Shown here piece after piece: positions 55,387-63,695 of a DNA stretch of 64,000 nucleotides. The translations under genes and the position numbers were made by a program. Source of the stretch: Tunturiibacter gelidiferens (lineage in GTDB: Bacteria > Acidobacteriota > Terriglobia > Terriglobales > Acidobacteriaceae); assembly GCF_013410115.1 (NCBI RefSeq), contig NZ_JACCCV010000002.1, forward strand, positions 1,240,001 to 1,304,000, read 5' to 3'. The notes below the pieces were generated by a model, which saw only the letters and a program-made list of their open reading frames with translations, did not search any database and was not told the origin of the DNA. The stretch's first letter is position 1. Each line of letters starts with the position of its first letter.

Positions 55387-56286
55387 ATGAACCGGATCGT
55401 GCAGGGAGATAACCTAGTCGTTTTGCAGTCACTGGCAACCGCATCCGTAGAGCTGATCTACGTCGATCCCCCTTTCAATACGGGCAAACGTCAGAGTCGC
55501 ACCCAGATTAAGACCATTCGCGACGAAGCAGGCGACCGCACAGGATTCGGTGGCCGACGCTACCGCACCGAAGTACTCGAGCAGCAAAGCGGGGGCGCAG
55601 GCTACGGCGACAGCTTCGACGACTTCCTCGGCTTCCTGCGGCCGCGCCTGGTCGAGGCCCACCGCGTCCTCTCGCCCACCGGCTCGCTCTTCTTTCACAT
55701 CGACTATCGCGAGGTCCACTACTGCAAGATCATGCTCGATGAGATCTTCGGCCGAGAGTGCTTCCAGAACGAGATCATCTGGGCCTACGACTACGGCGCG
55801 CGCGCAACCAAACGCTGGCCCGCCAAGCACGACAACATCCTCTGGTACACCAGAGATCCAAAACGCTACACCTTCAACCTCAACGAGAGCGACCGCATTC
55901 CCTACATGGCCCCGGGGCTGGTCGGTGCGAAGAAGGCCGCGCGCGGCAAGACGCCCACCGACGTCTGGTGGCACACCATCGTCTCGCCCACCGGCAGGGA
56001 GAAGACCGGCTACGCCACGCAGAAGCCACTGGGAGTTCTCGAGCGCATCGTGCGCGTTCATTCCAACTCGGGTGACACGGTGCTCGATTTCTTCGCCGGC
56101 AGCGGAACGACAGGCGTGGCTGCAGCCAAACACGATCGCAGCTTCATCATGGTCGACGAGAGCGCCGCTGCCATTGTCGTGATGGAGAAGCGACTCGCGC
56201 CCTTCAATCCGCGAAGAGAGGATCTGCCGCTCCCCAAGGCCCGGAAAGCTAGCCGCGCGCCTGCTTCTCGGCGAAGTCGCCAATAA
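55387..56286 (+). CDS. Solitary beta-class DNA methyltransferase
   Basis: The protein of 299 residues has DPPF (in IYVDPPFNTGK, about 25) before the SAM loop FFAGSGTTG (about 228), with the target-recognition region between them. This is the beta-class order of N6-adenine and N4-cytosine methyltransferases such as CcrM. No restriction gene lies beside it. ATG at 55387 is chosen; ATG 55300 would add 29 residues. Its 3' end overlaps a zinc-ribbon membrane gene by 38 bp. The recognition site cannot be predicted. Confidence 0.85.
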   Translation: MNRIVQGDNLVVLQSLATASVELIYVDPPFNTGKRQSRTQIKTIRDEAGDRTGFGGRRYRTEVLEQQSGGAGYGDSFDDFLGFLRPRLVEAHRVLSPTGSLFFHIDYREVHYCKIMLDEIFGRECFQNEIIWAYDYGARATKRWPAKHDNILWYTRDPKRYTFNLNESDRIPYMAPGLVGAKKAARGKTPTDVWWHTIVSPTGREKTGYATQKPLGVLERIVRVHSNSGDTVLDFFAGSGTTGVAAAKHDRSFIMVDESAAAIVVMEKRLAPFNPRREDLPLPKARKASRAPASRRSRQ

Positions 56287-56788
56287 CCGGCAGCTTGTAC
56301 CACTCGCCCTTGCTGGCCTTCAAAATAATGAACAACCAGATCAGAAAGAGACCGACGCCGATAACCAGATGCACCAGCGAAAACAGCAGAATAATCCCCG
56401 GAACGAAGTGCATCGCAATCTCCGCGAAGCTGATGATCGCCTGCAGCACAAACGCAGCGACGCAGAGGCCGATCGACTGCCACGAGTGAAATCTGACCAG
56501 CGGCATCTTGTTGTAGGGCTCGAGCAATAGAAAGATGATCGCCGGAATAATCGTCAGGTAGGCGATCGCCGCTGCCGCATTCTCCGAGAGCCCCGAACTG
56601 GTCGCGGCCGGCGGTGCTGCAACGTAAGCAGGTGGAACGGCAGAGTAACCCGACGGAACATCTGTGTAGTTCGTTGGCGGTGGCACGCTTGAACTTGCAG
56701 AGGCGCCGCCCGTAGCAAGGGGCGCACCGCAACTGTTACAAAATGCACTCTGGGCCGAGACTTCGTTATGGCAGACCGGACACTGCAT
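56249..56788 (-). CDS. Zinc-ribbon DUF4870-like membrane protein
   Basis: The 179-residue protein begins with a zinc ribbon, MQCPVCHNEVSAQSAFCNSCG (two CxxC pairs), then a Pro/Ala-rich linker and three hydrophobic segments (about 72-165), a pattern of the DUF4870 family. ATG at 56788 has an AGGAGTG site. The frame upstream is not conserved. Function unknown. Confidence 0.8.
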   Translation of the reverse strand: MQCPVCHNEVSAQSAFCNSCGAPLATGGASASSSVPPPTNYTDVPSGYSAVPPAYVAAPPAATSSGLSENAAAAIAYLTIIPAIIFLLLEPYNKMPLVRFHSWQSIGLCVAAFVLQAIISFAEIAMHFVPGIILLFSLVHLVIGVGLFLIWLFIILKASKGEWYKLPVIGDFAEKQARG

Positions 56789-57009
56789 GGCATCACTCCT
56801 GAGAGATGAAATTGGGCCCACGTGCAAAAGAAAAGTCAGGTCGAGACAGCTCTGAAATTTGGACCTCGTCTGAAGTGCTACCCAGCATACCCCGGAATTG
56901 GCGTGATTCGGTCGATTTTTTCGCGGCTCTGCGTAATTTAGTCCCGCCGCCTGCAGCCCGGCGAGCCGCGCAGGATCAAACCCGTGCGGTCGCCGCATCC
57001 ATCAGCCGA

Positions 57010-57561
57010 TTAGCGCTGTACAGTCTTTCGCTCGGCCGCTAGGCAGTCCTCAATCGCCCTCTGCCACTCCGGCCCGCTCTCTCCATCTCGCTTCCCCATG
57101 GCCACCACGTCTTCATTCGCTGACGCGTCGAGCGCAGTCCGAACGTAGGTCACCTCTACCTTCGTGGTCGCCGGAGTGAGCACAGAGAGACGCACATCGA
57201 CGGTGAAGACGAGCGTCTCAGGAATGAAGGACACATACTGCATACGGCCGCCAGCAGGATCGAAGATCGTATTGACCCACACGCTCTTGTGCGGACCATG
57301 CTGGACTGTAAAGATAGCCCCCTGGATGTCCTCCGCCAGCTGAGGATGAATAAACTCGGGCTTCCAGTGCTCGCCCGCCCAGCATCGCTCCCCCTCCGGG
57401 CCAAAGAGCGCCGAGGCGCGCTTCAGCGGAGCCGGCACGACAAACCGAAAGCTGTTGCTGACATGAGCGGGAGCCGCAGTTGCTTGCGCGACCGCAGCAT
57501 GCTGGCCTCCGCTCATCGCGCCCGTTGCAAGTACCAGAGGAAGTAACGTGCGTGTTTTCAT
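57010..57561 (-). CDS. Exported SRPBCC-like protein
   Basis: This 183-residue protein has a signal peptide (1-25) and an SRPBCC/START-like pattern with a first strand SFRFVVPAPLKRASALFG, central strands and a C-terminal helix. A Cys pair is not present in a metal pattern. It may bind a hydrophobic ligand in the periplasm. It overlaps the RHH-like gene stop by four bases (57558-57561). Confidence 0.65.
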   Translation of the reverse strand: MKTRTLLPLVLATGAMSGGQHAAVAQATAAPAHVSNSFRFVVPAPLKRASALFGPEGERCWAGEHWKPEFIHPQLAEDIQGAIFTVQHGPHKSVWVNTIFDPAGGRMQYVSFIPETLVFTVDVRLSVLTPATTKVEVTYVRTALDASANEDVVAMGKRDGESGPEWQRAIEDCLAAERKTVQR

Positions 57562-57821
57562 CTGCGCTCCTTCAATCGATGGCTGTCGGACGCGCGCAGC
57601 GTCAGGCCATAGATAGTTTTCAACTTCTCGATCTCTTTCATGGTCTGCGGAGAGAACGCGGACTTACCCTCGAAGGCATGAAGCACAATGCCCTCCAGCA
57701 GATCCCCCAGACTCATGTCCTTCAGCTCGGCTACGGCTTTCAGCACCTTCAGCAGCCGCTTCTCCATGCGGACGCCCGTCTGGATCCGCTCAATCTCAAC
57801 GAGTTTTTTCGATTCTGCCAC
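57558..57821 (-). CDS. Ribbon-helix-helix-like small protein
   Basis: GTG at 57821 gives 87 residues. VEIERIQTGVRMEKRLLKVL and the following helices fit a ribbon-helix-helix fold: a strand (ERIQTGVRM) then two helices, with LLEGIVLHAFEG ending the second. Such proteins are usually DNA-binding repressors. The stop overlaps the next gene's start, so it may regulate that operon. A repeated TGTACCA sequence lies over its start. Confidence 0.6.
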   Translation of the reverse strand: MAESKKLVEIERIQTGVRMEKRLLKVLKAVAELKDMSLGDLLEGIVLHAFEGKSAFSPQTMKEIEKLKTIYGLTLRASDSHRLKERR

Positions 57822-57838
57822 GTGTACCAATGTACCAC
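57821..57838. promoter_or_regulatory. Possible operator with repeated TGTACCA
   Basis: The plus-strand sequence GTGTACCAATGTACCACG contains two tandem TGTACCA half-sites eight bases apart, overlapping the RHH-like start. TGTAC half-sites are typical of ribbon-helix-helix operators, and the tandem spacing suggests autoregulation. No experiment or second site supports it. Confidence 0.4.
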
Positions 57839-57897
57839 GGTAACCAATGGATCGCGGAAGTCCATCTGCAAGGACTCCGACCGACGCGAGTGCTTCT

Positions 57898-58869
57898 CTA
57901 AGTGTTTTGCGGTGAGATCGTCTGGAAGCCGGAGGGCTCGTAGTGTGTCGTGAGCTTGTTGTTTGCGACGGTGACGACCGTAAAGCCTTCGGGCGTGCCG
58001 AGACGTGTGCCATGCCACCAGTTGCCGCACACCGCTCCGCTGGTCATGTACGGAACGCCCTTCCACACAACCGTCTCGTTGATGTGAGTGTGGCCTTGCA
58101 GAACGCCAAGCACATTATGTCCGGCGAACAGATCCAGAACCTGGTTTGCATTGGCGACGCTCATCCCGTGATGCGCTGGCGCAACAGCAGGTTCTGGCAT
58201 ATACGCTGCGATCGCAGTGACCAGTGGAATATGCACTGAGACGATGACAGGGGTTCCAACAGGCAACCCGGCGAGATCGGCCGCCAGCCATTGTAACTGT
58301 GCCGCATCGATACGGCCTTCGTAGGCCCTGTCCGGCGTGATGCCGATCGAGTCCAGCACGATGAAGTGGTGACCCTTGTGATCGAAAGAGTAGTACAGTT
58401 TGCCGAAGCGCTGCTCGAAGAGCTTCTTGCCGTAGAGCGGATCATCCTGCGCGATGCCGCTCGCTGGGTAGATGCCAAGCACGTCGTGATTGCCGACGGT
58501 GTGATACTCCTTCACACCGAGGTTCTGCTCGGTCTTGTCGTAGAGGTCGAAGAGGGTGAGGGCGCGCTGCTTCGGTACGCCGAGCGCGTCGAAGACGTGA
58601 TCGCCGCCGTTGATGGCAAAGTCGGCTTTGACCGCGCGAGCTCTCTTGAACGCCATATCCGTACCGACAACTCCGTTCAACTCAGGCTGGAGATGCGCAT
58701 CCGTAACGAACAGGAAAGTAAACGGCTCACGAACTTGTCCACGGACCGGCGCTGGTGCAGCAAGAAGCGAAGGCGCAACGGCGGCCGAAAGACCGGTAGC
58801 ACCAAGCATCGTGAGAAATTGTCTGCGATTGGTTGAGTTCACGGCTTCATGATAAATCGCGAGATCCAC
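57898..58869 (-). CDS. Exported metallophosphoesterase
   Basis: The protein has 323 residues with a Tat-like signal (NRRQFLTMLGATG, about 14-26). It has the calcineurin-like metal motifs TDAHLQP, NGGDHVFD, VGNHDV, VSVHIPL and GHTHINE. A GTG at 58842 is a second possible start. It would cleave phosphate esters in the periplasm; the substrate is unknown. Confidence 0.88.
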   Translation of the reverse strand: MDLAIYHEAVNSTNRRQFLTMLGATGLSAAVAPSLLAAPAPVRGQVREPFTFLFVTDAHLQPELNGVVGTDMAFKRARAVKADFAINGGDHVFDALGVPKQRALTLFDLYDKTEQNLGVKEYHTVGNHDVLGIYPASGIAQDDPLYGKKLFEQRFGKLYYSFDHKGHHFIVLDSIGITPDRAYEGRIDAAQLQWLAADLAGLPVGTPVIVSVHIPLVTAIAAYMPEPAVAPAHHGMSVANANQVLDLFAGHNVLGVLQGHTHINETVVWKGVPYMTSGAVCGNWWHGTRLGTPEGFTVVTVANNKLTTHYEPSGFQTISPQNT

Positions 58870-58905
58870 CCAAAGCGTATCTTCAGTTGATCAAGCGAAT
58901 CTGCA

Positions 58906-59571
58906 CTAATTCCTGCGGCGTCCGCTCATCAACTGCAAGACTGCAAGAAAGATGTTGATCGCATCAAGATAGATCGACAGCGAAAGCGAGACCGCAGACC
59001 GGCCATCGCCGCCGACACGAATGCGGGCGAAGTCGCCGACCGTGAGCAGCGTGAAGATCCCCAGCGTCAGCCAGGAGTAGGTGTCCGGCGTCATAAAGTG
59101 GAAGAACATGCTCGCGATACCGGCGATAATGAGCAGCAACAGAGCCGCGAAGCCGATACCGGCGATGCGTCGATAGTTGATATTGAACAGATACGCGACG
59201 CATCCCATGGCAGCCATGCCCAGACCGGTAGTTGCCGCCGCGTTGAAGACCACGGCCGAACCAACAGTCTGAACGTAGCGGTGAATCAGCGGGCCGATCT
59301 CCCAACCCATGAAGTAGGTCAGCGTAAGAAACAGCCCAAGCGCAAGCGCCGGACTCGCCTTGCGGGTGAAGGTGATCGCCAGAACCAGGACAAGCACCGC
59401 AATCATCCCCGGCAGCGTGCTCCACGGAGGAGCCGTCGCAACGCCGAACGCCGTGATCAGAAAGCCTAACGAAGTAATGCCCAGCACCTTCGCGAGCAAC
59501 GAGGCAGTCTCCTCGCGTGCGCCCTCGAGCGTGGTGGGATACCCGTTCATGTTCAAGCGGTTGTCAATCAT
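58906..59571 (-). CDS. Bax inhibitor-1/YccA family membrane protein
   Basis: The protein has 221 residues with seven hydrophobic segments. The C-terminal INIFLAVLQLMSGRRRN and the AINIF motif are typical of Bax inhibitor-1-like proteins (YbhL/YccA). These act as leak channels or protease regulators. ATG at 59571 is chosen. Confidence 0.88.
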   Translation of the reverse strand: MIDNRLNMNGYPTTLEGAREETASLLAKVLGITSLGFLITAFGVATAPPWSTLPGMIAVLVLVLAITFTRKASPALALGLFLTLTYFMGWEIGPLIHRYVQTVGSAVVFNAAATTGLGMAAMGCVAYLFNINYRRIAGIGFAALLLLIIAGIASMFFHFMTPDTYSWLTLGIFTLLTVGDFARIRVGGDGRSAVSLSLSIYLDAINIFLAVLQLMSGRRRN

Positions 59572-59743
59572 CTCATCTCTCCGCGGCAAGCCCTGAAGCT
59601 TTATTCGGGCGTGTCTCGCCTATCTCTATGATACGCGCCCCTAACCATGACCGGTCCAACGTCCGAAGCCCGAACTACATGCCATCAAATTCAAAGACGG
59701 CCCTTCGTCGCCTTCGGCAACCTCACGAAGTAAAATCGAAGTT

Positions 59744-60202
59744 ATGAAGTATCTGATTGCGTTGCTGGCAGTTACAGGAATTGTCGTTTCAACGATGGCG
59801 TTGCGCGTTCACTATATGGACCCCGCCCTGGCTCCGCCCTGTGCTGTGACCGAAAAATTCGACTGCGGCGCAGTCAATCACAGCCGGTTTGCCGTCTTTC
59901 CGCCGCGTACCTTTGACGAAGACCCAAAGGCGGGATCGCATATTCCCGTGGCAATGCTGGGGATTGCGGGCTATGCAGCGATTGGCGTACTCGCTCTCAT
60001 GGGCCGCTGGTGGCTGGTCTTCGAGTTCGCCCAGGTGGGCTTTCTCTTCGCCGCGTTTCTAAGCTACATCGAGGCGTACGTCCTGCAGAAGTGGTGCATC
60101 TACTGCCTATGGTCGCAGGGAATCGTGACAGCCATTCTGCTGGTCACAGTCGTTGCGCTCGTAATGAAATGGCGACAGAAGCGCTCGGCGCTGACCTCAT
60201 AG
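59744..60202 (+). CDS. Vitamin K epoxide reductase (VKOR) family protein
   Basis: The 152-residue protein has four hydrophobic segments and the redox motif KWCIYCLWSQ (CxxC). A further Cys in EKFDCGAVNHSRFAVF matches the loop Cys-Ser region of VKOR. It likely oxidises a quinone and drives disulfide formation in the periplasm, replacing DsbB. No DsbA-like partner is adjacent. Confidence 0.85.
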   Translation: MKYLIALLAVTGIVVSTMALRVHYMDPALAPPCAVTEKFDCGAVNHSRFAVFPPRTFDEDPKAGSHIPVAMLGIAGYAAIGVLALMGRWWLVFEFAQVGFLFAAFLSYIEAYVLQKWCIYCLWSQGIVTAILLVTVVALVMKWRQKRSALTS

Positions 60203-60321
60203 AAGTCTCCAAATAGCTTCGGCACGGATCAGCAAAGGACGCGTCTGGACTAGGATTAGGAATCGGTTTGGGCTGCTGTAGCAACGATAAAACGATAAGA
60301 AGAGAAAGACCGGAGCAGCGT

Positions 60322-60720
60322 ATGTGGCCAAAGGTATTCGCGCAGTTAGTTGAGTTGTTGCCTCACATCTCTCGGCTGGTGCCGATGGCAGACAGGTTTT
60401 TCACGTCCAAGGCTGCCGCCGAAAAGGCAAACGAGGCCGCGATGTTGGCCATGGCCGAAGGAGTTCGCGGCGACCTCGGACAGGTCACGAAGGCTCATCT
60501 GGGGCTCTACCGCCAACTCCAGGACCAGAGCGCGCAGATCACCGAAGTAGGCGAAGGGGTGAAGCGCGCGCAGCTCTCAATGGAACAGCACGAACACCGG
60601 ATGGAGGCGCTCGAAAAACAGGTGGCCTCGTTCAGCATGTGGCTGAAGGCCGGCATTCCTATCCTGATTGCACTCGTCTCGATGGTCGTTGTTCTTCTGG
60701 TTAGGCTGCTTCAGCGATAA
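60322..60720 (+). CDS. Coiled-coil protein with C-terminal membrane anchor
   Basis: The 132-residue protein starts at ATG 60322, eight bases after a GGAG site. It has a long helical segment (about 35-100) with heptad pattern, and one membrane segment at the end (about 105-128). It resembles a tail-anchored protein of unknown function. I do not recognise the family. Confidence 0.6.
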   Translation: MWPKVFAQLVELLPHISRLVPMADRFFTSKAAAEKANEAAMLAMAEGVRGDLGQVTKAHLGLYRQLQDQSAQITEVGEGVKRAQLSMEQHEHRMEALEKQVASFSMWLKAGIPILIALVSMVVVLLVRLLQR

Positions 60721-60943
60721 GTGACTATGGGATCGGTTTCCGGCTGAAAAATAAACGTGCAAACGTGGCGCATTTTTCGACATCGAAAAAGTGACGGCTA
60801 AAACACCACGTTAGCCACGCATTTCACCACAACTTCACCATGTTTTCACCACAGCAAACACACCAAAAAACGCAAAATAGCCGTGAAAAAACGCCTTTTC
60901 CCTCATCCAGAATTTTTTCCGTCAAAAACCGTAGAATTGAAGC
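60721..60943 (+). other. Intergenic region with short TTCACCA-type repeats
   Basis: Four near copies of TTCACCA occur at 60821-60855 (ATTTCACCAC, ACTTCACCAT, TTTTCACCAC and a shorter one). The inverted pair TTTTTCGA/TCGAAAAA lies at 60772-60789. An ATG with a GAAGC leader follows. No gene is seen. Confidence 0.55.
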
Positions 60944-61897
60944 ATGGGAATTAGCCGGAACGAAGCGCTGGACTGCTTTCGCAGCGATGATCTGATTGGG
61001 ATTGGAATGGAGGCCGACGCCGTACGCCGCCGTCTGCACCCCGAGGGCGTAGTAAGCTATGCGATCGACGGAAGAGTAACCTACACGCAAGCCGCAGCTG
61101 GCGCGGGTTTTGATCAACTCTGCAACCAGATCTCCAACGTAGTCGAGCGGGGCGGTCACGGCGTGATGCTCCAGGGCGAGGTAACCCCGGCGCTTACAAT
61201 CTCCTGGTTTGACGGGCTCTTTCGCAGCATCAAACAGCGCTTCCCTGCTATCTGGCTGCACTCCCTGTCCGCCGGCGAGATCCTCTCAATCGCAGAGCAA
61301 ACTGGAGCCCCCGTAGAGGACACCATCGCACGCCTCCACGACGCCGGACTCGACTCAATCCCCGGTGATGACGCGGGTATTCTAGACGACGCGGTACAAC
61401 AAGGCACCAGCACAAAGCGGCCCACGGCGGACTGGCTCGCAGTTCATCGCGCGGCCCATAAGCTCGGAATGCAGACCACTGCCACTATGACCTTCGGCTG
61501 CGGCGAGACGATGGAGCACCGCATCAATCACCTGGAGGCAGTTCGCGTTTTGCAAGAAGAGACGAGGGGGTTTGCCTCGTTCACGCCGTGGGCCTTCGCA
61601 CCAAAAGCCGCGTCGATGCAGGGGTTTGAGGAGGCGACGGCGGTCGAGTATCTGAAGACGCTGGCGATCTCGCGAATGTACCTCGACAACATCGAGAACG
61701 TGCAGTCGAACCTGGAGACCCAGGGACTCAAAGTGCTGCAGGTGGGTCTACGCTTCGGCGGCAACGATGTAGGCAGCGTGATGCTCGCCGAGGGTGCAAA
61801 CGCGGCAACCGAGGAGCAGCTACGGCAGGTGATTCGCGACGCAGGGTTCAAGCCCGTTCAACGCGATACGGTCTTCCGGACCATGTTTTTGAATTAA
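60944..61897 (+). CDS. MqnC-like protein lacking the radical-SAM cysteines
   Basis: The 317 residues follow cyclic dehypoxanthine futalosine synthase (MqnC) from end to end: MGISRNEALDCFRSDDLIGI, GMEADAVRRRLHPEGVVSY, ETMEHRINHLEAVRVLQEET, EATAVEYLKTLAISRMYLDN and GLRFGGNDVGSVML. True MqnC has a CxxxCxxC triad right after the RxxNYTN segment; here VTYTQAAAGAGFDQL (about 45-59) has none. The normal GGGAE becomes GDDAG, and about 20 residues after the triad are missing. It cannot bind the radical-SAM cluster and is unlikely to be the synthase. Function is unknown. Confidence 0.8.
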   Translation: MGISRNEALDCFRSDDLIGIGMEADAVRRRLHPEGVVSYAIDGRVTYTQAAAGAGFDQLCNQISNVVERGGHGVMLQGEVTPALTISWFDGLFRSIKQRFPAIWLHSLSAGEILSIAEQTGAPVEDTIARLHDAGLDSIPGDDAGILDDAVQQGTSTKRPTADWLAVHRAAHKLGMQTTATMTFGCGETMEHRINHLEAVRVLQEETRGFASFTPWAFAPKAASMQGFEEATAVEYLKTLAISRMYLDNIENVQSNLETQGLKVLQVGLRFGGNDVGSVMLAEGANAATEEQLRQVIRDAGFKPVQRDTVFRTMFLN

Positions 61898-61951
61898 GGG
61901 GCAGTCGCTGTCTCTTGCTGAAGTACGGCCGTCTTAACCTGATTTCAAGCA

Positions 61952-63667
61952 GTGATTCGCGTAGAATCGGTTGGGTACCCCAACCTATCGTGGAGCAACG
62001 ACCTGCAATTTTCTCTTCAAACTTTGACGTCCCAACTCGGGTTGCTGGTCGGTCCAAAGGGCTTCGGTCACTATTGGAAGACGCACTACGCGGACAAGAC
62101 GTTTGAGCACCTGTATCGATGGAATGCGTTCGATACAGCGATGCTGATTCCCTACTTCATCGTCATGATCATTCTGGCGTTTTATGGGATTCACCGCTAT
62201 CAGTTGGTGTGGCTTTACTTCAAAAACAAAAAAAACGCAGCAAAGTGGAGCGAGCCGCCCATGCGGTTCGCTGAAGGGCAGCTGCCCTTCGTGACGATTC
62301 AACTACCAATCTTCAATGAACAATTCGTGATCGAGCGGTTGATTGAGGCGGTCTGCAGACTGGACTATCCGCGAGACCGGTTTGAGGTTCAGGTGCTGGA
62401 CGATTCAACCGATGAGACCACCGGAGTAGCGCGGGAGATTGTCGAGCGCTACGCGCGCGGATTCGTCGGAATGGCTCCGCAGCCGATTGTGTATCTGCAT
62501 CGCAGCAACCGGCATGGGTATAAGGCGGGAGCGTTGGACAAGGGTCTCGATGTCGCTCGTGGCGAGTTTGTGGCGATCTTCGATGCAGACTTTGTGCCTC
62601 CGCGACAGTGGGTGATGCAGGTGATTCACCACTTCGCGCAACCGGAGATCGGCATGGTGCAGACGCGGTGGACCCACCTGAATCGGAACTACAGCTTCCT
62701 GACGCAGGTCGAGGCGATTCTACTGGACGGGCATTTCGTGCTCGAGCATGGGGGACGAAGCCGCGCCGGAGTGTTCTTTAATTTCAACGGCACGGCGGGG
62801 ATGTGGCGGCGAGAGACGATCTCAACCGCGGGTGGTTGGCAGCACGACACGCTCACTGAGGATACAGACCTGAGCTACAGGGCGCAGTTGGTGGGGTGGC
62901 AGTTCAAGTATCTGCAGGATGTGGAGTGCCCGGCGGAGCTGCCGATCGAGATGACTGCGTTCAAAACGCAGCAGGCGCGATGGGCAAAGGGCCTGATCCA
63001 GACAGGGAAAAAGATTTTGCCGCGGGTGCTGAAGAGCGATGCTCCTTGGCATACGAAGCTCGAGGCGTGGTATCACCTTACAGCGAATATCAGCTATCCA
63101 CTCATGATTGTGCTGAGTGTTTTGCTGATGCCCGCGATGATTATCCGCAGCTGGCAAGGCTACATCCAGATGCTGCTGATCGACTTCCCTCTGTTCATCG
63201 CCAGCACGATGTCGGTTTCAACGTTCTACATGGTGAGCCAGAAGGAGCTCTATCCGAAGAGCTGGTACAAATCGATCATCTATGTGCCGTTTGTCATGGC
63301 GTTGGGTGGGGTCGGGTTGACGATCACCAATACCAAGGCTGTGTTGGAGGCGCTGTTCGGAGTGAAGAGCGCGTTTGCGAGGACGCCTAAGTACAGCGTG
63401 AAGAAAAAGGGCGAGAAGAGCCAGGCGAAGGTGTATCGCAAACGACTGGGCGTGATTCCCTGGATTGAGATGGCGATCGGATGCTATTTTGCCTGGACCG
63501 TCTACTATGCCATTTCGACGGAGAACTTCTTTACGGTGCCGTTTCTTGTGCTGTTTGTGTTTGGCTACTGGTACACAGGCCTGTTGAGCCTGTTGCAAGG
63601 GCGGTTTGAACGAAGCCGCGACCCCGACCAGGAGATGCACGAGAAGCCGTATCCCGTGGGCGTTTAG
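61952..63667 (+). CDS. Membrane family-2 glycosyltransferase
   Basis: The 571-residue protein starts with GTG. It has membrane segments near 63-85 and several after 370. The GT2 catalytic motifs are LDDSTDET (about 150), IFDADFVPP with DxD-like DAD, LTEDTDLSYRA and QQARWAKG (QxxRW), as in cellulose-synthase-like enzymes. It would make a beta-linked polysaccharide. The acceptor and sugar are unknown. A PilZ domain is not visible. The gene stands after the MqnC-like gene, with 54 bp between. Confidence 0.92.
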   Translation: MIRVESVGYPNLSWSNDLQFSLQTLTSQLGLLVGPKGFGHYWKTHYADKTFEHLYRWNAFDTAMLIPYFIVMIILAFYGIHRYQLVWLYFKNKKNAAKWSEPPMRFAEGQLPFVTIQLPIFNEQFVIERLIEAVCRLDYPRDRFEVQVLDDSTDETTGVAREIVERYARGFVGMAPQPIVYLHRSNRHGYKAGALDKGLDVARGEFVAIFDADFVPPRQWVMQVIHHFAQPEIGMVQTRWTHLNRNYSFLTQVEAILLDGHFVLEHGGRSRAGVFFNFNGTAGMWRRETISTAGGWQHDTLTEDTDLSYRAQLVGWQFKYLQDVECPAELPIEMTAFKTQQARWAKGLIQTGKKILPRVLKSDAPWHTKLEAWYHLTANISYPLMIVLSVLLMPAMIIRSWQGYIQMLLIDFPLFIASTMSVSTFYMVSQKELYPKSWYKSIIYVPFVMALGGVGLTITNTKAVLEALFGVKSAFARTPKYSVKKKGEKSQAKVYRKRLGVIPWIEMAIGCYFAWTVYYAISTENFFTVPFLVLFVFGYWYTGLLSLLQGRFERSRDPDQEMHEKPYPVGV

Positions 63668-63695
63668 ACGATCGAGACTGATAGACTGGCTGTCG

